The translations under genes and the position numbers were made by a program. Positions 56,033 to 64,000 of a DNA stretch of 64,000 nucleotides are shown here, piece after piece (the stretch's first letter is position 1; each line of letters starts with the position of its first letter). The stretch lies in contig NC_088873.1 in NCBI RefSeq assembly GCF_032884065.1, forward strand, positions 41,377,403 through 41,441,402. Reading direction: 5' to 3'. The notes beneath the pieces were generated by a model. The model saw only the letters and a list, made by a program, of their open reading frames with translations. It was not told where the DNA came from and did no database searches. This DNA is from Artemia franciscana. Taxonomy: Eukaryota > Arthropoda > Branchiopoda > Anostraca > Artemiidae.

Positions 56033-56585
56033 GCCATGAGAGTAGTATGGGGCTATGCACTTTAATCGCAGCCCATTCCCGGTGTAGTATTGGAGTTGCT
56101 AATACCTCGGATCCCTTTAGGCACTATTATCACATCCTATCCTGGTGTACTACTGGAGTTGCTAACCCCTCTTACCCCCTTAGGAACTCCCAATACACAC
56201 ATAGCCCTTAACTCCCAATACACACATACCCCCCAAATCCCAATACAACTCCCAATACACACATACCCCCCAAATCCCAATACACACATATCCCACCATT
56301 CCTACGACACACATACCGTTATCTCAGCTTCCAGTGATAAAGCTATTTCCAGGAACCATCACTTGCCAGCTTTTATTTGTCAGTGACATGGGTCTACGGA
56401 TACTATGGCTATGTACTCGGTATGTTGTATAAGGCCTCCAGTGATGGATACATTTGAATGCTAAATATTTATCCAAGCCATAGACGGTATTATTGTCAAC
56501 TAAAATTATATATAACGACATGTATCATTTTCCAACAACACATTTTTAGGTTCTAATCCGTTTTCCATTGATTTTATGGAATTTA

Positions 56586-56670
56586 TGTCTGATGTAGGAA
56601 TCGAACATGTGACCCAAGATGTCCTATGGTAAAAGAGCGACACGTTAGTTGAGTAAGACAACAAGTCGTT
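56586..56670 (-). repeat. tRNA-like segment in the left arm of element D
   Basis: The minus strand has GTTCGATTCCTAC (B-box) preceded by GTCGCTCTTTTACCATAGG, where a tRNA anticodon arm would lie. It looks like a tRNA-derived SINE head. The stems are imperfect. Confidence 0.45.
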
Positions 56671-57139
56671 GATGAAATTATGTTCCTTGACATACATTCT
56701 GAGCAATCAGTGTATTGTTTCTGGGACGCTGGCCAAGTTATGTTAAGTGTCACTATATCATAACAAGTAACTGCGTAATCAATTTCTCAAATGGGGTTGG
56801 ATATATGATAAATGATATCAGTGATTTGTTTCCTGGTGCCTTTTTGGGAATTATTCCGAAAAGAGGCATACCACTGTAATTTGAGATGCTTGCTGGAGAG
56901 GCATATTCTTATGATGATCAATGAAACTCGTTTCGATCTCCAAAATATGCAATGACTACAAACGGTCGGGTATCCTGTTTTGTAATGTCATGGTCCTGAG
57001 CACATCGTTTTTCAATTACCGGGGTTTGTGCATGATTTTGGGTCCTAACATTCCCATCCAGGGCCCTACGTCCCCCACCAGGGCCGATTTTTTTGAACTT
57101 AGAAATTTTTGAAGACTATTTTTTAAACAATTCCTCGCC

Positions 57140-57650
57140 TTTTAAACTAAGAGGTGAAACCAGGACCAGAGAAGTTTTTTTTATATTTTTCATAGTTCAG
57201 AGTCGTTTTCTTAACGACAATCTAAAACCATGGAAAAGAACGACTGTTGAATGCCTAGCTGTTTACGCTAAGAGGTTAAACCAAGACTAAAGGATTTAAA
57301 AAAATTTCATTGGCCAGATTTTGAACCATATTGCCTCGCTGTTAAAACTAAGAGGTGAAAACCAAGACTGGAGGAGTTTTTTTAGATTTTGCATAAGTCA
57401 CAGTTTATTTTTTCTTAATGACATTCTAATAGCATCAAAAAGAACGACTATTGAATGATTCTATGTTTACATTAAGAGGTAAAACCAATACCGGAGGAGT
57501 TTTTGAGATTTTCACTGGTTAGGTTAAGTTTTTTTTCTTAATGACATTCTAATACCCTGGGAAAGAATGACTATTGAATGGGTAGCTGTTTACGCTAAGA
57601 AGTGAAAGCAAGACCAGAGGAGTTTTTTACATTTTTAATAGGCCAGCAGA
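57140..57650. repeat. ~123-bp subrepeats in the left arm of element D
   Basis: TAAGAGGTGAAACCAAGACT-like starts occur at about 57148, 57268, 57347, 57470 and 57594. Each is followed by GGAGTTTTTTAGATTTT and CTTAATGACATTCTAATA words; one unit is shortened. A single inverted unit is seen at 59826-59900. Confidence 0.75.
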
Positions 57651-57811
57651 TACAGTTACAACTCGTGTATGAACCAAAATGGAATAAGCTCCACGTCGAA
57701 ATAGAAAATAAATACACAAAGACACAAGCAAGCACCCACTCAGACATATAGGCATAGGGAGAGAGAAAAAAGCAAACATTCGCTATGACACTCAGGCACA
57801 TAGAGAAAGAA

Positions 57812-57925
<114 letters not shown>

Positions 57926-58254
57926 AACACACACAGAAACATACAAAGTCAGCCACACAGGCATACAAACAGACAGAGACAGGCAAATTGACCGTCAAAC
58001 ACACAGGTACAGAGACAAAGAATGACAAAAACACACAGATAAACACAAAAGTCCGAGCAGACGGACGCTCAGACACACAGGCGCAGAGAAAAAGAAAAAA
58101 ACGCAAACATAAGAAGTCTGACGTAGAGGCACAAATTTTTTTGAGTTGAAGTCCAAATGAACCTAACTAAAAATTAGTTAACAAAATGTAACCTAAGTAA
58201 AAATAGGTTGTGGTGCCATCTAAGAATTTTTTGGTACTTAGGGTTTTTGGACTT

Positions 58255-59815
58255 GGTCTGCTCACATGTCTGTGTGTCTGACTTTGTGTGTGTTTTTGTC
58301 ACTATTTCCCTCTGCATTTGTGTGTTTGAGCGTCTGCTTGCCTGTCTCTGCGTTTGTTTGCATGTCTGTGCGTCTAACTTTGTGTGTTTTTGCCTCTCTC
58401 TCTCTCTGTGCGTTTGTGTATCTGACTCCGTGTGTTTGTATGTCGTTTTCCCCCCTTTTCCACGCATGTATGTCTGAGCGGGTGTCTTGTTGTCTATATG
58501 TCTGTCTTTGTGTTCCTTACTCTGTGTTTTTATATGTGTTTTTGCCTCTCGGTCTATACCTGTGTGTCTGAGCGGCTGTTTGCTTCCCTATGTCTCTCTT
58601 CCACTTTCTTTGCCCATATGTCCGAGCGGGTATTAGCTTGTCTCTGTGTCTTTCTTTGAGTGTTTGTGTGTCTAACCCTGTGTTTGTATATGTTTTTGTC
58701 TCTATCTCTCTTTCTTTGCCTATGTGTATAAGCGGGTAGTAGCTTGTCTCCGTGTGTCTGAATCTGTGTTTTTGTCTCTCTCGCTCTCCCTGTGCGTCTG
58801 AGTTGCTGTTTGCTTCTCTCTCTCTCTCTCCGTGCCTTTGTGTCTGAGAGGGTGCTGACTCAGTATGTTTTTATGTATTTTTGTTTCTCTCTCTCTCTGT
58901 GCCTGTGTGTCTGAATGGGTGTTTTATTCTCTCTGTGTCTGTCTTTGTGTGTTTGTATGTGTTTTTCTCTCTCTCTCGCTGTGCTTGTGTGTCTGAGTAA
59001 CATTTTACATGTCTCTCGCCCTCTGTGCCTGTATGTCTGAACAGGTTTTTGCTTGTCTAAGTGTCTGTCTTTGCATGTTTGTGTGTCTGACTCTTTGTGT
59101 TTGTATGTGTTTTTTTCTCTCTCTATGTGCCTGTGCGTCTGAGCGGCTGTTTGCTTGTCTCTCTCTCTCTGTGCCTCTGTATCTGACCGAATGTTTGCTT
59201 GTCTCTGTGTCTATCTTTTTGTTTGTTTGTCTAGCTTTGTGTATTTGTATGTATTTTCGTCCCTCTCTCTTTCTGTCTCTCTCTCTATGTGTGTGTCTGA
59301 GCGGCTGTTTCCTTGTCTCTCTCTCTGTGCCTGTATGTCTGAGCGGGTGTTTGCTTGTTTCTGTGTTCTTCTATGTGCGTTTTTGAGTGTCTGACTCTGT
59401 GTGTTTGTATCTATTTTTGTGTGTCTCTCTCTCTCCGTCTGTGTGTCTGAGCGGCTGTTTGCCTTTCTCTCTCTCGATCTCTGTGCTCGTGTGTTCGAGC
59501 GGGTGGTTGCTTATCTCTGTGTCTGTCTTTGTGTGTCTGAATCTATGCGTTTTTATGTGTGTCTCTCTCTCTCTCTCGGTGCTTGTGTGTCTGAGTGTCT
59601 GTTTGTTTGTCTTCCCCTCTGTGCTTGTGTGTTTTGGCGGGTGTTTGCTTCTCTCTGTGTCTGTCTTCGTATATCTGACTATGTGTGTTTGTACATGTTT
59701 TTGTCTCTCTCTCTCTCTCTCTAACTGTGTTTCTGAGCGGCTGTCTCTCTTTTTCTCCGTGCCTATGCGTCCGATCGGGTGTTTACTTATACCTGAACAG
59801 TTTTATCTTTATCTG
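58255..59815. repeat. CT/GT-rich satellite with alternating ~50/~100-bp units
   Basis: The marker GTCTGAGCGG (with variants) recurs through the block. In the right half the spacing alternates near 50 and 100 bases (59137, 59184, 59287, 59337, 59445, 59497, 59590, 59637, 59734). That is a ~150-bp higher-order unit. Each unit also has TGTTTGCTTGTCTC and TGTTTTTGTCTCTCTC words. Confidence 0.8.
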
Positions 59816-60225
59816 TGGGCCTCTGAAAAATCTCAAAAAAATTCCTCTGGTCTTGCTTTCAACTCTTAGTGTTAACAGCAAGGCATTCAATTGTCGTTGT
59901 ACATTACAAAAATGATACCTGGCCGGTTGTAGTCATTACAAATTTGTGAGATCGAAACAAGTTGTGTTTATAATCATATTAATACATCTGTCCAGAAAGC
60001 ATCTCAAATCACTGTAATATGCATATTCTCTAAATGATGCCATAAAAGGCACCAGGAAACAAATCGCTGATAGCAGTTACTATATATCCAACTCCAACTG
60101 AGAAATCGCTTGCGCAATTAACTTGTTACGAAATAGTGAGGCTTAATATCACTTGGCTGGCGTTCCAGAAACAATACATTGATTACCAAAAATGTATATC
60201 TAGGAACATAGTATCATCAATAACT

Positions 60226-60312
60226 TGTGTTCTCATTCAACTAACGTGTCGGTCTTTTACCATAGGAAATCTTGGGTCTTACCTTCGATTCCTACACCAG
60301 ACATAAATTCCA
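60226..60312 (+). repeat. tRNA-like segment in the right arm of element D
   Basis: Inverted counterpart of 56586-56670: ACTAACGTGTCGGTCTTTTA, then CTTCGATTCCTACACCAGAC. The B-box is slightly degraded. Confidence 0.4.
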
Positions 60313-60739
60313 TAAAATCAATTGGAAAACGACTTAAGAGCCAAAAAACATATCGTTGGGAATAAATACATATCTTTATCTATAATTTTAGTTAAAAATA
60401 ACACCGTCTATGGTTTTAGATAAATATTTGACCTTCAAATGTATCCATCACAGGGGGCCTTACGCAAGATACTAAGTACATGGTCATAGTATCCATATCG
60501 CCATTTCACCGAGAAATGATAGCTGGCAAGTGATGTTTCCTGAAAATATTCTTATCGCTGGTAGCTGAGATAACGGGATTTGTGTCGTATGAGTGGTGGG
60601 ATATGTGTGTATTGGGAATTAAGGGCTACGTGTGTATTGGGAGTTAAGGACTATACGTGTGTTGGAAGTGCCTAAGCGATACGAGGGGTTAGCAACTCCA
60701 ATAGTACACTGGGATAGGGCTGCGCTTAATTTCTGCTTC

Positions 60740-61355
60740 TAATTCTGTCTCGCTCTCTCTCTCTCTGTGCTTGCGCGTCTGACCGGCCCTTTTCTTGTCT
60801 CTCTCTCTCGCTGTGCCTGTGTCTTCGAGTGGGTGTTTAATTGTCTCTGTGTCTGTCTTTGTGCGTCTATATGTCTGACCTTCTATGTTTTTTTTTGTTT
60901 TTGTGTCTCTCGATCTCAGTGCCTGTGTGTCTGAGCAGGTGTTTGCTTGTCTCTTTGTCTGTCTTTGAGTGTCTAAATCTGTATGTTTCTATGTGTTTTT
61001 GTCTCTCTCTCTGTGCCTGTGTGTCTGGGTGAGTATTTGCTTCTCTCGGTGTCTGTCTTTGTGTGTATGATTCTGTGTGCTTGTATGTGTTTTTGTCTTT
61101 CTCTCTCTATGCCCGTGTGTGTGAACGTCTGTGTGCCTGTCTCTCTCTTTCTCTGTGCCAGTGTGGCTGAGCGTGTGTTTGCCTGTCTCTCTCTTTCTCT
61201 GTGCCTGTGTGTCTGAGCGGAAGTTTGCTTGTTTCTGTGTCTGTCTTTGTGTGGTTGTGAGCCTGACTCTGTGTGTTGGTATTTTTTCTCTCTCCCTATC
61301 TGTGCCTATGTGTCCGACTGTGTGATTTCTTGTCTCTGTGTCTTCATTGTATGTT
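60740..61355. repeat. Second CT/GT-rich satellite block of element D
   Basis: Same unit type as 58255-59815 (GTGTGTCTGAGCAGGTGTTT, GCCTGTCTCTCTCTTTCTCT). It lies between the inner and outer copies of the right arm, so the right side of the element was partly duplicated. Confidence 0.8.
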
Positions 61356-61951
61356 TGTGTCAGGTAGAGAGACGCAAGATACCGAGTAAATTGCCATAGT
61401 ATCCATAGACCCATTTCATCGAGAAATAACAGCTGGCAAGTGATGTCTCCTGGAAATATTCTTATCGCTGAAAGCTTAGGTAACGGTATGTGTGTCATTG
61501 GAAATTAAGGTTTATGTGTGTATTGGGCGTGCCTGAGGGGATACGAGGGGTAAGGAACTCCAATAGTACACCGGGATAGGGTTGTGACAGTAGTTTCTAA
61601 GGGGATACAACGGCTTAGAAACTCCAATACTACACCAGGATAGAGCCGCACTTAAAGTGCTTAACCCCATATTACTCATGAGACAAAACGGGGTATACTA
61701 ACCAAACCAGGAATAAGTTTGTCGTCTTTTCATGAAACCCACGGATTGTATGCTATCTCCATAATAAGGTTCACTTGCTTGCATTTAGGTTTCAGGCATA
61801 GAAAGAACAATTACTCCCCTGTTCAAAAACCAGCTGACCCTGATTTTAAAAGAACTCTGGAGAAACCGTTATCATCACCCGTTCTGCAGCATCACGTTGA
61901 CCTTGGTGTCACAGACACTTATCAATTATATAAAGTCAGAATTTTTTTTAG

Positions 61952-62131
61952 GTATTTGCTGAACGAACTGGGATTTTCCCAAGAAATTTGAAAGAGTTGT
62001 TGTCGCGCTTGTCCCTTAGACACATTGGGCACCACCATTCTGGCTACGATGACTGTGTGAATATCGCAAATATTACACGTGAATTGTGTAGAAGAGGTTT
62101 TGTGCTAAATTACACAACGACGAAAATATAA
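61952..62131 (+). CDS. ERI3: ERI3-like exonuclease, last exon
   Basis: 59 codons plus TAA, phase 0 at the acceptor (ATTTTTTTTAG^GTA). It reads VFAERTGIFPRNLKELLSRL, SLRHIGHHHSGYDDCVNIAN, ITRELCRRGFVLNYTTTKI. HHSGYDDC holds the general-base His and the last Asp of DEDDh. The short basic tail ends as in ERI3/Snipper relatives. A frame starting upstream at 61719 in another phase is a shadow and was not used. Confidence 0.93.
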   Translation, partial: VFAERTGIFPRNLKELLSRLSLRHIGHHHSGYDDCVNIANITRELCRRGFVLNYTTTKI

Positions 62132-62854
62132 TTCTGTTCTATTGCCATTGTTTTTCGAGTTTTAATCAAAATATCTTTAATAGAGAGTAAACTGTCAAGA
62201 AGAATACGGGAATTTCTATTTGGTTCGGAAAAAAAATTGATGAACTGATAGCCCCTTTCGGCAGTCATTTCTGTATTTCTAAAAACGAAGTAAAATTATG
62301 AAATTTGGTGCTTTTAAAGATAGAAGCTTAAACCTTCTGTCAGGGTTCACGGCAGGAGTATCGTTTGGGTGGGGGGCAAGGGGGCAGTTCCCCCCAATAG
62401 TTTGGAGGAAAAATTATTATATAGCCCATGCCTCTTGACTATCCGGATATGGCCCCCTTTGGTCCCCCCCACCGATAAAAATGCTGGAATTTTGCCCCTG
62501 GTTCTCAGTGGGGCATATTGAATTTCATGGTGTAATTTCCATCAAGATCTCATCGCTTCTGATGATATTCTGTCACTAATGTTCCTGCTCTACTAGCTTT
62601 CTGATTTATAAGTTCAAAATTAATGACTTTGACTTATTTAAAATCAACTTATAAAAAGACCTTTTCTATACAGATATTGTTGAACAAAAAGTTTGTTTTC
62701 AGACTGGCAATTTTTCTTCTATACAACCAAAGGTTCCCTTGGGTGTTTGGTGCAGGCAAAACTGGTTTTTAGGTCATCAATCCCTATTGATTCTTAGATG
62801 TCTATTGGCTACTTGCCTGTTCACCTATTGCATTGCTTTTTCTATATTTTCTAT
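62132..62854. other. 3' flank of the exonuclease gene
   Basis: Probably 3' UTR then intergenic DNA. There is no AATAAA within several hundred bases of the stop. A G-rich patch at about 62350-62400 (GGTGGGGGGCAAGGGGGCAG) and a C-rich patch at 62460 resemble dispersed-repeat debris. Confidence 0.45.
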
Positions 62855-63857
62855 GATTACCCCGTATCTATTCAGGCAATGAATCTATGGTACTAACTAA
62901 TCAACAATGGGTGATAACACAGAAGCAGGAATAGGAAATCTTTTATGTCCTCATTTACAATAGAGTCTGCTTCGCCATTGACTGACATTGACTCTTGTTA
63001 GATATTAAATAAAAAAAGTTTTTTTAAACTGAAAGAAAGGAGTCTTGACATTTGATATTTGATTGACATTTTATTTGACATTTGACATTTGATCTTGATA
63101 TTTCTAATTTAAATTTAACGGGGCTTGTGTTTGAGCAGTCTTGCTTAAAGAAATGTGACCGAAAGTAAAACTTCAGCGATGAAGTATGATTACCCCGTAT
63201 CTATTCAGGCAATGAATCTATGGTACTAACTAATCAACAATGGGTGATACCACAGAAGCAGGAATAGGAAATCTTTTATGTCCTCATTTACAATAGAGTC
63301 TGCTTCGCCATTGACTGACATTGACTCTTGTTAGATATTAAATAAAAAAAAGTTTTTTTAAACTGAAAGAAAGGAGTCTTGACATTTGATATTTGATTGA
63401 CATTTTATTTGACATTTGACATTTGATCTTGATATTTCTAATTTAAATTTAACGGGGCTTGTGTTTGAGCAGTCTTGCTTAAAGAAATGTGACCGAAAGT
63501 AAAACTTCAGCGATGAAGTATGATTACCCCGTATCTATTCAGGCAATGAATCTATGGTACTAACTAATCAACAATGGGTGATAACACAGAAGCAGGAATA
63601 GGAAATCTTTTATGTCCTCATTTACAATAGAGTCTGCTTCGCCATTGACTGACATTGACTCTTGTTAGATATTAAATAAAAAAAGTTTTTTTAAACTGAA
63701 AGAAAGGAGTCTTGACATTTGATATTTGATTGACATTTTATTTGACATTTGAGTTGACATTTGACATTTGATCTTGATATTTCTCATTTAAATTTAACGG
63801 GGCTTGTGTTTGAGCAGTCTTGCTTAAAGAAATGTGACCGAAAGTAAAACTTCAGCG
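62855..63857. repeat. 333-bp tandem repeat, three copies
   Basis: Copies start GATTACCCCGTATCTATTCA at 62855, 63188 and 63522. They are nearly identical; the third has an extra GAGTTGACATTT. Each unit contains TTTTTTTAAACTGAAAGAAAGGAG-like and GACCGAAAGTAAAACTTCAG words that also occur in repeat A ends, so the array formed after a repeat A-type insertion. Confidence 0.95.
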
Positions 63858-64000
63858 TAAAGATAAAGGGTTGAGAAAGGGGCAGCCCCCCCTCATAAAC
63901 GGAAATATTTCTGTTCGTTTTAAATTTCAATGTTGCCCTTTCTTTCCAATTGAAAAAAAACTTCCTTTTTAAAATTTAGTTTCTAACTGTCCTTCAATCC
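63858..64000. repeat. Repeat A half-module (A8)
   Basis: It runs from GTAAAGATAAAGGGTTGAGA to TTTCTGTTCGTTTTAAATTT and CTTTCTTTCCAATTGAAAA, the right half of the repeat A palindromic module. It reaches the window edge region. Confidence 0.65.

Noticed and set aside
61719-61991. 90-codon plus-strand frame overlapping the last exon
   Set aside because: It runs in a different phase from the exon that completes the DEDDh core; a shadow frame.

Overview
This is an AT-rich, repeat-dominated eukaryotic window carrying a 100-N scaffold gap. Intron-exon structure, Helitrons, non-LTR retrotransposons (LINEs) and the style of the two host genes point to an arthropod. A branchiopod crustacean of the Artemia type is my best guess, but it rests only on the general look of the dispersed repeats and I cannot prove it. 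Only two host genes are convincing. Most short open frames come from T-rich, TA, CT/GA and C-rich simple sequence.

Region 1 (1-18,222) is a dense Helitron graveyard. At least a dozen full or partial copies have a 5' TC followed by TATATATAAAAATAAGTTG-type sequence. Their 3' end is a GC hairpin (GGCGCGAAGCGCC core) then CAGCTAG^T. They lie nested, head-to-tail and as large inverted pairs. Coding remnants are visible: the PIF1-like helicase C-terminus (TINKAQGQSLE, RVGKPDNLFICTDNGTAK), a Rep-region piece (LLHPGQSPVHRHDIAARVFR) and the N-terminal QRE-repeat/GMCC region. Within this block sit a truncated LINE reverse transcriptase (2829-4337, minus) and an intact, intronless polypeptide GalNAc-transferase gene (4435-6147, minus).

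Region 2 (18,323-28,900) follows the gap. It holds decayed LINE reverse transcriptase/endonuclease pseudogenes on the minus strand, TA microsatellites and a minus-strand copy of a dispersed 1.7-kb repeat called 'A' here.

Region 3 (28,922-62,131) is one host gene on the plus strand, an ERI3/Snipper-like DEDDh 3'-5' exoribonuclease. Its four exons in the window (28922-29048, 52872-53006, 55137-55334, 61952-62131) join in phase 0 and restore a complete DEDDh nuclease core. The introns (about 23.8, 2.1 and 6.6 kb) are full of mobile DNA: foldback repeats, LINE fragments and three near-complete repeat-A copies. They also hold an intact two-ORF LINE in antisense (41150-45.3 kb), a 3.4-copy 784-bp tandem array and a ~5.7-kb giant foldback element built from tRNA-like and CT/GA satellite modules.

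Region 4 (62,132-64,000) is 3' flank with a three-copy 333-bp tandem array that incorporates pieces of repeat A.

The host genes do not form a pathway together. One acts in Golgi O-glycosylation and the other in RNA trimming. The most unusual content is structural: Helitron copies with an in-frame 27-bp minisatellite replacing the deleted catalytic core; repeat A, whose asymmetric inverted repeats and terminal hairpin suggest a Helentron-like non-autonomous element; and the large satellite-bearing foldback in the last intron of the exonuclease gene.
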